From Clostridiales bacterium (GTDB taxonomy: Bacteria; Bacillota; Clostridia; Oscillospirales; Oscillospiraceae): a DNA stretch of 64,000 nt. Below the pieces are notes generated by a model. It was not told the DNA's origin. It searched no databases and worked only from the letters and a program-made list of their open reading frames with translations. Shown here piece after piece: positions 48,016 through 56,360 of this stretch. Position 1 is the first letter of the stretch. Every line of letters starts with the position of its first letter. The position numbers were made by a program, and so were the translations under genes. The DNA lies in the NCBI GenBank assembly GCA_004554585.1, contig SFLH01000004.1, forward strand, positions 1 through 64,000. The letters run 5' to 3'.

Positions 48016-49764
48016 ATGGACTTGTTCGATGGATTGACCTTGGTAGGCGGCCTCAGTCTATTCCTGTTCGGCATGAATTTGATGGGGGCCTCTTTGGAGA
48101 AACGCGCGGGAGGCAGCTTAAAGGCGCTGCTGGGCAAGCTGACATCCCGCAAAATATTGGGATTCCTGACGGGATTGGGTGTGACGGCAGTCATTCAGAG
48201 TTCCTCGGCCACCACCGTGATGGTGGTTGGCTTCGTGAACTCCGGCCTGCTGTCCCTGCATCAGGCCATCAATGTGATCATGGGGGCCAATGTGGGAACC
48301 ACCGTAACCGCCTGGATTCTGAGCTTAACGGGCTTGGACAGCGGAAACTTCTTCATTCAGCTGCTCAAGCCTACTTCTTTTACCCCCATCCTGGCCCTGA
48401 TCGGCGTGGGGCTGACCATGATGGCCAAGAGCGACAAGAAGAAGGACGTGGGCATGATCCTGCTGGGCTTTGCGGTGCTCATGTTTGGCATGGACACCAT
48501 GAGTGGCGCTGTGGAAGGCCTGAAGGACGTGCCGGAGTTCCAGAACGTCCTGCTCATGTTCACCAACCCCATTCTGGGCGTGCTGGCCGGCGCGGCGCTG
48601 ACGGCCATCATTCAGAGCTCCTCGGCTTCCGTGGGTATCCTGCAGGCTCTCTCGGCCACCGGGCAGGTGACCTATGGGGCGGCCATTCCCATCATCATGG
48701 GCCAGAACATTGGCACTTGTGTGACCGCCATGATCTCCTCGGTGGGCGCCAATAAGAACGCCAAGCGGGCGGCTGTGGTCCACCTGATGTTCAACATCAT
48801 CGGCACTGCGGTGTGGCTTGCGGTGTTCTATGGTATCAACAGTGTGCTCCACTTTGCCTTTGTGGGCCAGCCCATCGACCAGCTGGGGATCGCCGTGGTC
48901 CACACGGCCTTCAACGTGCTCTGTACCGTCCTGCTCTTCCCCTTCTCCAGCTTGCTGGAGAAGCTGGCCTGCCGCATGGTGCCCGACACCAAGGCGCCTG
49001 ACCAGATTCAGATCCTGGACGAGCGTCTGCTCTCCACCCCCTCGGTGGCGCTGGTGCGCTGCCAGGAAGTGGCCGAGACCATGGCCCGGATCTCCATGGA
49101 TGCCTTGAAGACCGGCTGCCAGCTGCTGAAAAACTATGACGCCAAAAGTGCCCAGGCTGTCCGTGAGACTGAGCAGGAGGCCGACCAGTATGAGGATATG
49201 CTGGGCACCTACCTGGTGAAGATGGGACGAAGCAACCTGAGCAAGAACGACAGCCAGCAGGTTTCCAAGCTGCTGCACATCATCGGCGACTTTGAGCGGA
49301 TCTCTGACCACGCGGTGAACCTGGTGGAGTCGGCGGAGGAGATGCAGAGCAAGGGACTGAACTTCTCCATCTACGCCAAGAAGGAACTGGAGATTCTTAC
49401 CGCTGCCGTGGGCGAGATCATGGACCTCTCCCTGGAGGCCTTCCTGAAGAACGACCCTGTGCTGGCCGCCCAGGTGGAGCCGCTGGAGGAAGTGGTGGAC
49501 ACACTGAAGGAGCAGCTGCGCAACCGCCACATCCTGCGGCTGCAGAAAGGGGAGTGCACCATCGAGCTGGGCTTTGTCTGGTCTGACCTGCTGACAAACC
49601 TGGAGCGGGTGGCCGACCACTGCTCCAACATCGCCGGCTGTATCATCGAGATGGCCCACGATAGCCTGGATGTCCACGAATACCTGGACAACGTGAAGGC
49701 GGGCGGCCCCGCTTTCATGAAGGCCTATCAGGACTATGCTCAGAAATACGCATTGGTGGAGTGA
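48016..49764 (+). CDS. Na/phosphate cotransporter with fused PhoU-like domain
   Basis: A 582-residue protein of the NptA/YjbB type: about nine membrane segments with the two inverted Na/Pi repeats marked by GVTAVIQSSSATTV and ALTAIIQSSSASVG, then a cytosolic PhoU-like domain (about 345-560; VSKLLHIIGDFERISDHAVNLVE, DLLTNLERVADHCSNIAG). Such proteins move phosphate with sodium, in or out. Own Pho-box promoter, so it is induced with the Pst system. GAGAGGGTTAAAGT precedes the ATG; a terminator follows. Confidence 0.92.
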   Translation: MDLFDGLTLVGGLSLFLFGMNLMGASLEKRAGGSLKALLGKLTSRKILGFLTGLGVTAVIQSSSATTVMVVGFVNSGLLSLHQAINVIMGANVGTTVTAWILSLTGLDSGNFFIQLLKPTSFTPILALIGVGLTMMAKSDKKKDVGMILLGFAVLMFGMDTMSGAVEGLKDVPEFQNVLLMFTNPILGVLAGAALTAIIQSSSASVGILQALSATGQVTYGAAIPIIMGQNIGTCVTAMISSVGANKNAKRAAVVHLMFNIIGTAVWLAVFYGINSVLHFAFVGQPIDQLGIAVVHTAFNVLCTVLLFPFSSLLEKLACRMVPDTKAPDQIQILDERLLSTPSVALVRCQEVAETMARISMDALKTGCQLLKNYDAKSAQAVRETEQEADQYEDMLGTYLVKMGRSNLSKNDSQQVSKLLHIIGDFERISDHAVNLVESAEEMQSKGLNFSIYAKKELEILTAAVGEIMDLSLEAFLKNDPVLAAQVEPLEEVVDTLKEQLRNRHILRLQKGECTIELGFVWSDLLTNLERVADHCSNIAGCIIEMAHDSLDVHEYLDNVKAGGPAFMKAYQDYAQKYALVE

Positions 49765-49802
49765 GCAGACTGCCCGCCAAAAGCCAGACACCGAGAAAGA
49801 GA

Positions 49803-49835
49803 CCCGCTCCCGGCCCTGTGCCGGGGGCGGGTTTT
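49803..49835 (+). terminator. Terminator of the Na/Pi cotransporter gene
   Basis: CCCGCTCCCGGC / GCCGGGGGCGGG followed by TTTTG. Confidence 0.88.
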
Positions 49836-49850
49836 GTCGCGCCAAGGGAG

Positions 49851-49900
49851 CGTTGTGCATAGCGATGGGCTTCCACCGGTGCCGTGGGCCCCACGGGCCC
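49851..49900 (+). other. Putative right recombination junction (attR-like)
   Basis: Unrelated DNA ends at 49872; CCAC (49873-49876) is shared with 30461-30464; collagen-coding DNA begins after it. The element side carries CGTTGTGCAT (49851-49860), nine of ten bases complementary-inverted to ATGGACAACG at the left edge. The collagen side carries CCGTGGG (49882-49888), a perfect inverted partner of CCCACGG at 30451-30457. Confidence 0.55.
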
Positions 49901-50894
49901 TGCCGGCGCTGTGGGCGCCACCGGACCTGCCGGGGCTGCCGGCCCCACGGGACCTACGGGCCCCACCGGTCCCACCGGCCCTGTCGGTCCCGCTGGCCCC
50001 GGCCTGACCGAGGCGGAAGAATTCAATCCCCTCACCACGTACAGCGAGGGCGACCTGGTGCTCTACAATGGCGCCCTTTATCGGGCGGCCATCAACGACC
50101 CCACGGGGACCCCGGGTACCTCCAGCGACTACACCTTGATCACCGCCACCGAGACCGGCCCCACCGGCCCTGCCGGCGCTACTGGGCCCACCGGTCCTAC
50201 GGGCCCCCAGGGTACGGAGGGTCCTACCGGCCCCACCGGTCCCCAGGGCCTTACTGGCCCCACTGGCGCCACCGGCCCCACGGGCAGCGGTGCCACTGGC
50301 CCCACCGGTCCCACGGGTCCTGAAGGCGCCACCGGCCCCACCGGTCCTACGGGCAGCGGGGCTACCGGCCCCACCGGCCCCACGGGTCCCCAGGGTTCCA
50401 CTGGCCCCACCGGCCCCGAGGGCACGGGCGCTACCGGTCCCACTGGCCCCACCGGCCCGGAGGGCGCTACGGGTCCCACGGGTCCCGAGGGCACGGGTGC
50501 GACTGGCCCCACCGGTCCCACCGGCCCGGAGGGTGCGACTGGTCCTACCGGCCCCGAAGGCACGGGCGCTACGGGTCCCACTGGACCTGCCGGTCCTGAG
50601 GGGGCTACCGGCCCCACTGGGCCGACTGGTCCCGAGGGTACTGGCGCCACCGGTCCCACCGGACCTACCGGCCCCGAAGGCCCCACGGGTCCCGAAGGCA
50701 CCGGCGCCACGGGCCCGACTGGTCCGGAAGGCGCTACGGGTCCCACCGGGCCGACCGGACCTACGGGACCTTCTGGCTCTGGCTTCACAGCCCGGGCAGC
50801 GGCGGTGCCCGACGCCACCAACAGCACTGATGTGGTGACCAATTTCAACCAATTGCTGGCGAACCTGCGGGAGATCGGCCTGATCTCGAACTAA
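49884..50894 (+). CDS. Collagen-like spore-surface protein, C-terminal part of a split gene
   Basis: The Gly-X-Y frame is open from a TAG at 49860-49862, but it has no ATG and no ribosome binding site; GTG 49884 lies in the repeat and is the first possible start. About 15 triplets lead to a second CBM5/12-like module ([23 protein letters not shown]), then about 200 residues of [13 protein letters not shown] repeats with GSGATG and GTGATG variants, and the non-collagen end [20 protein letters not shown]. With 30064-30463 it would form one gene. Thr in the Y position suggests O-glycosylation; a glycosyltransferase gene follows. Confidence 0.75.
   Translation: MGPTGPAGAVGATGPAGAAGPTGPTGPTGPTGPVGPAGPGLTEAEEFNPLTTYSEGDLVLYNGALYRAAINDPTGTPGTSSDYTLITATETGPTGPAGATGPTGPTGPQGTEGPTGPTGPQGLTGPTGATGPTGSGATGPTGPTGPEGATGPTGPTGSGATGPTGPTGPQGSTGPTGPEGTGATGPTGPTGPEGATGPTGPEGTGATGPTGPTGPEGATGPTGPEGTGATGPTGPAGPEGATGPTGPTGPEGTGATGPTGPTGPEGPTGPEGTGATGPTGPEGATGPTGPTGPTGPSGSGFTARAAAVPDATNSTDVVTNFNQLLANLREIGLISN
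50156..50783 (+). repeat. Collagen-coding tandem repeat DNA
   Basis: About 70 GGN-CCN-ACN-type triplets with 9- and 18-base periods and repeated blocks encoding [15 protein letters not shown]. Codons are varied (GGC/GGT/GGG, ACC/ACG/ACT), which limits recombination but still invites assembly trouble. Confidence 0.85.
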
Positions 50895-50926
50895 GAGGAT
50901 CGGCGACCAAAGGCAGGCAACGATCA

Positions 50927-50960
50927 GGGAAGGGCGGCGCGCCGCGCCGCCCTTCCCTTT
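50927..50960 (+). terminator. Terminator of the collagen-like gene
   Basis: GGGAAGGGCGGCGC / GCGCCGCCCTTCCC, three-base loop, then TTTC. Confidence 0.82.
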
Positions 50961-50976
50961 CGAAAAGGAGCATGCT

Positions 50977-52053
50977 ATGAAAGTTGTTGTCTATGCCATT
51001 TGCAAGAACGAGAGCCAGTTTGCCGCCCGGTGGATGGCATCCATGCAGGAGGCAGACGAGGTCTATGTCCTGGACACCGGTTCCGACGATGGCACGCCGG
51101 CGCTGCTGGAGGAGCTGGGGGCCCAGGTGACCGTGGAGACCATCACCCCCTGGCGCTTCGATGTGGCCCGCAACCACTCCCTGGACCTAGTGCCCGAGGA
51201 CGCGGACATTTGCGTGTGTACCGACCTGGACGAGGTCTTTCAGCCCGGCTGGCGGGCGGAGGTGGAGAAGGCATGGCTGCCGGGGACCGACCGGCTGCTG
51301 TACCACTACACCTGGAATTTCCTCCCCGACGGCCGGGAGGGGCTGACCTTCTGGTACGACAAGATTCACCGCCGCCACGGCTGCCGGTGGGTCAATCCCG
51401 TCCACGAAATTCTTCAGTACGACGGCGGTGCGCCCCAGGCGCAGTACGCGGAAGGGGTCCGCCTGGAGCACCACCCGGACCAGAACAAGAGCCGGGGGCA
51501 GTACCTGGCCCTGCTAGAGCTGGCGGTGGAGGAGGATCCTACCAACGACCGCAACGTCCATTACTTAGGCCGGGAATATTTCTTCCGCCGCCGGTGGGAG
51601 GAGAGTATTGCAACGTTGAAGACCCATCTGTCCTTGCCCACGGCCACCTGGGCTGACGAGCGCTGTGCTTCTATGCGCTTGCTGGCCAAGGACTATGGGG
51701 CCATGGCCATGGAGGGGGAACAGGAGCGGTGGCTGCTGCGGGCAGTGGGGGAGGCTCCTCATCTGCGGGAGCCCTGGCTGGACCTGGCGGACCTGTACTA
51801 CCGCCGCCGGGACTGGCACGGGGTGCTGTGGACTACGGAGCATGCCCTGACCATCACCACCCGCCCCCGAACTTACATGAGCGAGGCAACCTCCTGGGGG
51901 GAGCACCCTTGGGACCTGGCCAGCCTGGGCTATTACTACACCGGGCAGTATGACAAGGCCTGGGAAGCGGTGCAAAAGGCGGCCCAACTGGCCCCCAATA
52001 ACCCCCGAATCCAGGATAATCTGCGCCTGATCGGCGAAAAAGTGGGGGCCTGA
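50977..52053 (+). CDS. Family 2 glycosyltransferase with C-terminal TPR repeats
   Basis: A 358-residue cytosolic protein. Residues 1-190 are a GT-A domain (VVYAICKNESQFAARWM, VLDTGSDDGTPALL, TDLDEVF with the metal-binding DxD, KIHRRHGCRWVNPVHEIL); the rest is TPR-like helices (DRNVHYLGREYFFRRRWEES, GYYYTGQYDKAWEAVQKA). This layout is seen in enzymes that glycosylate peptides or proteins, such as SunS. Lying 82 bases behind the collagen-like gene, it probably sugars the Thr-rich collagen region. AAAAGGAG precedes the ATG. Confidence 0.87.
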   Translation: MKVVVYAICKNESQFAARWMASMQEADEVYVLDTGSDDGTPALLEELGAQVTVETITPWRFDVARNHSLDLVPEDADICVCTDLDEVFQPGWRAEVEKAWLPGTDRLLYHYTWNFLPDGREGLTFWYDKIHRRHGCRWVNPVHEILQYDGGAPQAQYAEGVRLEHHPDQNKSRGQYLALLELAVEEDPTNDRNVHYLGREYFFRRRWEESIATLKTHLSLPTATWADERCASMRLLAKDYGAMAMEGEQERWLLRAVGEAPHLREPWLDLADLYYRRRDWHGVLWTTEHALTITTRPRTYMSEATSWGEHPWDLASLGYYYTGQYDKAWEAVQKAAQLAPNNPRIQDNLRLIGEKVGA

Positions 52054-52057
52054 CCGA

Positions 52058-52086
52058 TTGCGGCAGCCGGGAAACTCTGCTATACT
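52058..52086 (+). promoter_or_regulatory. Promoter of the DUF1835 gene
   Basis: TTGCGG (52058-52063), 17 bases, TATACT (52081-52086). Confidence 0.72.
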
Positions 52087-52115
52087 GGGCCAAAGAACCC
52101 AAGGAGGTCCCAGCT

Positions 52116-53105
52116 ATGTTGGAAGTAGTCTTTGGCGACAGTGCCGCCGGTAGTCTGCGGCAGGCTTTTGCAGGGGAACCTGCGGCACAAGTGAGTACGC
52201 TCCTGTATGCCTCTCTCGAGGAAGAGCGGGAATTGACGCCAGAAGAGGCAGCCCAGTTAGAGGAGAAAACCCGCCGCTGGCAGCAGGCAGAGGAAGAACG
52301 CTTGCGCCGGGGCTGGGCGGAGGGCCTGCCCATCGCGGGCAGTCCGGCGGACATCATGCCTCTCTCCCTGGCTCTGAGCGTGGGGGAGATCGCCGAAGAG
52401 GGGATCGGCCCCCAGCGCCAGACTGCCCTGGAGGGCCTCATGGGGACCTATCCCAGCATCGCCCAGGAGGTGACGGAGGAACTGCTCCAGCGCAGCCGCA
52501 AATCCCTGGCGACTATCCTGGCCCGGGCCGGTGCGGGGGAGGAGATACGGGTATGGACCAGCGATACCCCCGACGATGCCTGCGGCCTGGCCTGGCTGGC
52601 CCATCAGCTGGCCGCCCTGGACCTGGAAAAGGTGCAGGTGACCCAGGTGAAGCTGCCGGATTTCTATGAGCAGTCCGACGGCACTGTGGTCCGCTGGCGG
52701 GGCTGGGGGGAGATGGACCCCTGGCTCTGGGGCCGGATGGCCGCCCTGGGGCAACCCCTGCCGGGCAACTTCCTGCGGAGACTGGATGCCCAGTGGCAGG
52801 AGCTCCAGCGGGAGAACACCCCCCTGCGGGCCGTGGTGAACGGAGAACTGGTAAGCGTGCCCGAGACCTGGTACGATCCCTTCCTGCGAAAGGAGATTGC
52901 CGCCGAAGAAGCGGAATTTCCAGCGGCCCGGGTGATCGGCCATGTGCTGGGAAAGTACCAGCTGGGCATCGGGGACGGGGAACTGGCCCAGCGCCTATGG
53001 GCAATGCTCCGGGCGGGAGAACTCCAGCAAGTGACCACGCCCGGCCCAGAGGACCCCATCTACCACTGCCGCCTGCGCAAGACCCCCGGTGTGTGGAACA
53101 GATAA
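52116..53105 (+). CDS. DUF1835/DUF3658 domain protein
   Basis: A 329-residue cytosolic protein. The N-terminal LEVVFGDSAAGSLRQA and the later GEEIRVWTSDTPDDACGLAW with WRGWGEMDPWLWG fit the DUF1835 domain, and the C-terminal 90 residues (VIGHVLGKYQLGIGDGELAQ) the DUF3658 domain; the pair is common in Firmicutes and has no known function. AAGGAGG lies nine bases before the ATG. Own promoter and a very strong terminator, so it is a single-gene unit. Confidence 0.8.
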   Translation: MLEVVFGDSAAGSLRQAFAGEPAAQVSTLLYASLEEERELTPEEAAQLEEKTRRWQQAEEERLRRGWAEGLPIAGSPADIMPLSLALSVGEIAEEGIGPQRQTALEGLMGTYPSIAQEVTEELLQRSRKSLATILARAGAGEEIRVWTSDTPDDACGLAWLAHQLAALDLEKVQVTQVKLPDFYEQSDGTVVRWRGWGEMDPWLWGRMAALGQPLPGNFLRRLDAQWQELQRENTPLRAVVNGELVSVPETWYDPFLRKEIAAEEAEFPAARVIGHVLGKYQLGIGDGELAQRLWAMLRAGELQQVTTPGPEDPIYHCRLRKTPGVWNR

Positions 53106-53114
53106 TGGCTTGCG

Positions 53115-53154
53115 GCAAATCAAAACCACCGGTTTAACCGGTGGTTTTGATTTG
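53115..53154. terminator. Very strong bidirectional terminator
   Basis: GCAAATCAAAACCACCGGT / ACCGGTGGTTTTGATTTGC, a 19-bp perfect stem between convergent genes. Confidence 0.92.
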
Positions 53155-53160
53155 CCTTCT

Positions 53161-53604
53161 TCATAGCTTTTTCTGTAAATAAATCATATCGATTAGTTGA
53201 ATACCACCTTCATAAATAGGGTTGTCATAGTGATCGATAAAAAAATTCTTTATGCTGTGTGAGCGAGCAAAGCCGCATTTTTCATAAAAAGGAACGGTCA
53301 ACGGACTATCCCCTGTACCAACTTGTAGGATAGAATACGTCCCTTTATATTTTGCAGCAACAAAGTCAATGAGTGCTTTGCCGTACCCTTTCCCCTGATA
53401 TTCTGGCTCAGTTGCAATGTTTTTTATTTCAAGAATACCGTTCCCCTCGTCGGTTACGATACACTCGCATTTCATCCCATGGTCGTCCAATACATACATC
53501 GTTCCTCGGTTAATATATCGGTCTATCATGTTCTCTTGTTCGTCGGCCAGCAGCAACAAGGGAAGAAAGTGTTTTTTATTCTCTTTTATTTCGATGATTT
53601 TCAT
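53161..53604 (-). CDS. GNAT family N-acetyltransferase, AT-rich and probably imported
   Basis: A 147-residue acetyltransferase with the acetyl-CoA loop IATEPEYQGKGYGKALIDFV and the C-terminal VPFYEKCGFARSHSIKNFF. Its DNA is clearly poorer in GC than both neighbours and uses AT-ending codons (AAA, GAA, TTT, ATA), which points to recent transfer. ATG 53604 is chosen; GGAG lies 11 bases upstream. Substrate unknown. Confidence 0.85.
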   Translation of the reverse strand: MKIIEIKENKKHFLPLLLLADEQENMIDRYINRGTMYVLDDHGMKCECIVTDEGNGILEIKNIATEPEYQGKGYGKALIDFVAAKYKGTYSILQVGTGDSPLTVPFYEKCGFARSHSIKNFFIDHYDNPIYEGGIQLIDMIYLQKKL

Positions 53605-53667
53605 ATCGGTACGCACTCCAAACATTTTGTTTCTTGTTCTTTCGCGGTTTCCAGATTTGGCGGCCAA

Positions 53668-53707
53668 AGAAAGAGCGAAGAGACACAGGCTGTCTCTTCG
53701 CTCTTTT
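53668..53707 (-). terminator. Terminator of the asnS transcript
   Basis: AAAGAGCGAAGAGACA / TGTCTCTTCGCTCTTT, 16-bp stem, A/T flanks on both sides. Confidence 0.9.
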
Positions 53708-53721
53708 CGTTTCTGGGAAAA

Positions 53722-55116
53722 TCAGAAGTCGGCGCTGCCCACGGTACGGGGATGGGGGAGGACGTCGCGGATGTTGGCGATACCGGTCAGGTACATGACC
53801 ATCCGCTCAAAGCCCAGGCCGAAGCCTGCGTGCTTGCAGGAGCCATAGCGTCGCAGGTCCAGGTACCACCAATAGTCCTGGGGGTTCATGCCCAGCTCTT
53901 GGATGCGGGCCTCCAGCACGTCCAGACGCTCCTCACGCTGGCTGCCGCCGATGATTTCGCCGATGCCGGGCACCAGGCAGTCGGCGGCGGCCACGGTTTT
54001 GCCGTCGTCGTTCAGGCGCATATAGAAGGCCTTGATGTCCTTGGGATAATCGGTAACGAAGACAGGGCGCTTGTAAACCTGCTCGGTGAGGAAGCGCTCG
54101 TGCTCGGTCTGCAGGTCAGTGCCCCACTCTACCTTGAAGTCGAACTTGTCGTTGTGCTTCTTGAGAATCTCCACGGCTTCGGTGTAGGTCACCCGGCCAA
54201 AGTCCGAGGAGGCCACGTGTTGCAGCCGCTCCAGCAGGCCCTTGTCCACGAAGGAGTTGAAGAAGTCCATCTCCTGGGGGCAGCGCTCCAGCACGGTGCG
54301 GATGACGTACTTGATCATGTCCTCGGCCACATCCATGTCCCCGGCCAGGTCACAGAAGGCCATCTCGGGCTCGATCATCCAGAACTCGGCGGCGTGGCGC
54401 TGGGTGTTGGAGTTCTCTGCCCGGAAGGTGGGGCCGAAGGTGTAGACATTGCCGAAGGCCATGGCGAAGTTCTCCGCGTTGAGCTGGCCGGAGACGGTCA
54501 GGCTGGCGGGCTTGCCGAAGAAGTCCTGGCTGTAGTCGATCTCGCCGTTTTCCAGCCGGGGGGCGTTGTTGGGGTCCAGGGTGGTCACCCGGAACATCTC
54601 CCCGGCGCCCTCGCAGTCCGAGGCGGTGATGATGGGGGTGTGCACGTAGACGAAGCCCCGGTCCTGGAAGAACTCATGGATGGCAAAGGCGGCTACGGAA
54701 CGCACCCGGAAGGCGGCGGAAAACAGATTGGTACGGGGGCGCAGGTGGGCCACCGTGCGCAGGAACTCCACGCCATGGCGCTTCTTCTGCAGGGGATACT
54801 CCGGGGCGGAGGGACCCTCTACCTCAATGGAGGAGGCCTTGATCTCCAGGGGCTGCTTGGCCTGGGGGGTGAGCACCACGGTGCCGTGGACGATGAGAGC
54901 GGCCCCCACGTTCTGCTTGGCGATCTCCTTGTAGTTGGCCACGCTGTCCTCGGCGAAGACCACCTGGATGCTCTTGAAGCAGCTGCCGTCGTTGAGCTCG
55001 ATAAAGCCGAAGTTTTTCATGTCGCGGATGGTACGGGTCCAGCCGCAGACGGTCACTTCCTGACCGCCGTAGTGTTCCATGTCCGCAAAGATGCGGGCGA
55101 TTTCCGTGCGTTTCAT
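53722..55116 (-). CDS. asnS: Asparaginyl-tRNA synthetase
   Basis: It charges tRNA-Asn. The 464-residue class IIb enzyme has an N-terminal OB-fold anticodon domain ([21 protein letters not shown]), motif 2 ([20 protein letters not shown]), the catalytic core [20 protein letters not shown] and motif 3 ([18 protein letters not shown]). The [17 protein letters not shown] pattern is that of AsnRS rather than AspRS. Last of a leftward run from prfC. Confidence 0.96.
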   Translation of the reverse strand: MKRTEIARIFADMEHYGGQEVTVCGWTRTIRDMKNFGFIELNDGSCFKSIQVVFAEDSVANYKEIAKQNVGAALIVHGTVVLTPQAKQPLEIKASSIEVEGPSAPEYPLQKKRHGVEFLRTVAHLRPRTNLFSAAFRVRSVAAFAIHEFFQDRGFVYVHTPIITASDCEGAGEMFRVTTLDPNNAPRLENGEIDYSQDFFGKPASLTVSGQLNAENFAMAFGNVYTFGPTFRAENSNTQRHAAEFWMIEPEMAFCDLAGDMDVAEDMIKYVIRTVLERCPQEMDFFNSFVDKGLLERLQHVASSDFGRVTYTEAVEILKKHNDKFDFKVEWGTDLQTEHERFLTEQVYKRPVFVTDYPKDIKAFYMRLNDDGKTVAAADCLVPGIGEIIGGSQREERLDVLEARIQELGMNPQDYWWYLDLRRYGSCKHAGFGLGFERMVMYLTGIANIRDVLPHPRTVGSADF

Positions 55117-55178
55117 AGCGTGTGTGTCCTTTCAGCCAATATTGATCTTAATAAAGGGATGCCTTCCGCCAGGGGCGG

Positions 55179-55676
55179 TCACATCCGCTGGGTAACGGGG
55201 ATGAGCTGCCGGCTGGCCTTGCCAGTCAGGCGCAGGGGACGGATGCGGAGAACGGTGGTGTTTTTGCTCTTTTTGGCGATGTACTGGTCCCGGATCTCCG
55301 GGGTGACCCGGCCCAGGGTGTTGATGAGGGCGGCCAGGGCGGCGTCGTGCTCATGGGGATGCTCCACCACGTGGGCCCGGCCCAAGACCATCACGCTCTC
55401 GTAGAGGGTGGTAATGTGCTCCGGGATCAGTCGTGCCTGGGTGACCACGGTGAAGCACACCCGCTCGTCCCGGGCGATGGCCTCCAGCTTATACCCGGAG
55501 CGGGCGCAGTGGAGGTAGAGACTGCCGTCCAACAGGACGTAGTTCATGGGCACCCCATAGGGCCATCCGTCCTCGCCCACCAGGCAGAGCACCCCGTGGG
55601 TGCCCTGGGCCAGGGCTTGCCACGCCTCTTCCTGGCTCAGCTGCCGGTCTTTCCGGTGCATGGGTTTGTCTGTCAT
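55179..55676 (-). CDS. Nim-like pyridoxamine 5'-phosphate oxidase family protein
   Basis: A 165-residue flavin-binding split-barrel protein. The pattern GVLCLVGEDGWPYGVPMNYVL, GSLYLHCARSGYKLEAIARD and VCFTVVTQARLIPEHITTLYESV is that of the NimA/B group, some of which reduce 5-nitroimidazoles; the genuine role and any resistance cannot be inferred. GAGGAGG precedes the ATG. It lies between udk and asnS with short gaps. Confidence 0.85.
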   Translation of the reverse strand: MTDKPMHRKDRQLSQEEAWQALAQGTHGVLCLVGEDGWPYGVPMNYVLLDGSLYLHCARSGYKLEAIARDERVCFTVVTQARLIPEHITTLYESVMVLGRAHVVEHPHEHDAALAALINTLGRVTPEIRDQYIAKKSKNTTVLRIRPLRLTGKASRQLIPVTQRM

Positions 55677-55685
55677 GGGTCCTCC

Positions 55686-56321
55686 TCACTGCTCGGAGAC
55701 GATATCTCCGTGCTCGATGTGGTAGGCAATGCGCTGGATGATCATCATGATGGCCACCAGGTTTTCGCCACCTTCGGGGACGATCACGTCGGCGTAGCGC
55801 TTGGAGGGCTCCACAAACTGCTCGTGCATAGGCTTGACGGTGGACAGATACTGCTCCACCACCGAGTCCAGACTCCGGCCCCGCTCCTTCACATCTCGCA
55901 GGATGCGGCGCAAAATGCGCACATCCGCGTCGGTGTCCACAAAGATTTTAATGTCCATCAGGTCCCGCAGGGCCTTGTTCTCAAAGATCAGGATGCCCTC
56001 CACCAGGATGACTTTGGTGGGGTGTACGGTCAGGGTATCCTCGGTGCGGTCGTGGATGGTGTAGTCGTAGACAGGACATTGGATGTCCTTGCCCGCCCGC
56101 AGGTCCTCCAGGTCCTGGATCATCTGGTCGGTGTCGAAGGAGGCGGGGTGGTCGTAGTTCAGGCTCTGCCGCTCTTCCAGGGTCATGTCGTGGTGGGCGG
56201 CGTAGTAGCTGTCGTGGGGCAGGACGCTGATGTCCTGGCCGAACTGCTCCCGCAGCCGGTCCACCAAGGTTGTCTTGCCGGAGCCGGTGCCGCCGGCGAT
56301 GCCAATGATGAGGGGTTTCAT
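55686..56321 (-). CDS. udk: Uridine kinase
   Basis: It phosphorylates uridine or cytidine in pyrimidine salvage. The 211-residue protein starts with the P-loop GIAGGTGSGKTT, followed by LPHDSYYA, NYDHPASFDTD, VEGILIFE and RRILRDVKERGRS, all family features. TGGAGGTGATCCC precedes the ATG; prfC ends 39 bases upstream. Confidence 0.95.
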   Translation of the reverse strand: MKPLIIGIAGGTGSGKTTLVDRLREQFGQDISVLPHDSYYAAHHDMTLEERQSLNYDHPASFDTDQMIQDLEDLRAGKDIQCPVYDYTIHDRTEDTLTVHPTKVILVEGILIFENKALRDLMDIKIFVDTDADVRILRRILRDVKERGRSLDSVVEQYLSTVKPMHEQFVEPSKRYADVIVPEGGENLVAIMMIIQRIAYHIEHGDIVSEQ

Positions 56322-56360
56322 GGGATCACCTCCAGAAAGAAATCATGGGGGAGAAGGGGG

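Larger units (their letters stand above)
30464..49875 (+). mobile_element. Candidate 19.4-kb intervening element splitting a collagen-like gene
   Basis: The two collagen fragments flanking this segment fuse in frame at CCAC to a single 472-codon gene. The segment ends, brought together, give a 50-bp imperfect palindrome (CGTTGTGCAT ... ATGGACAACG, 9 of 10 arm positions; 16 of 24 pairs overall) centred on the AC of the core. It encodes a large serine recombinase (38968-40266). The cargo is unusual for a mobile element: surface-modification genes, a two-component system and the phosphate regulon. No transposase, phage structural gene or excisionase was recognised. The recombinase lies mid-element rather than at an end. 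An ancient rearrangement or an assembly join in repetitive collagen DNA are the alternatives. Confidence 0.5.

Noticed and set aside
30464..49875. Inversion rather than insertion of the 19.4-kb segment
   Set aside because: Both collagen halves are on the plus strand; an inversion with one end in the gene would have placed the second half on the minus strand.
30464..49875. Prophage or conjugative element
   Set aside because: No terminase, capsid, relaxase, conjugation or replication gene was recognised; only the serine recombinase hints at mobility.
50156..50783. CRISPR-like periodic repeats
   Set aside because: The period is 9-18 bases, repeats are coding Gly-X-Y triplets, and there are no unique spacers or cas genes.
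49740..50852. Long minus-strand Gly/Ala/Arg-rich frames opposite the collagen repeats
   Set aside because: They are complements of the Gly-X-Y repeat and have no start signals.
55117..55178. T-box leader before asnS
   Set aside because: Only 62 bases separate asnS from the upstream gene, too short for a T-box, and no T-box sequence (GGTGGNACCGCG) is present.
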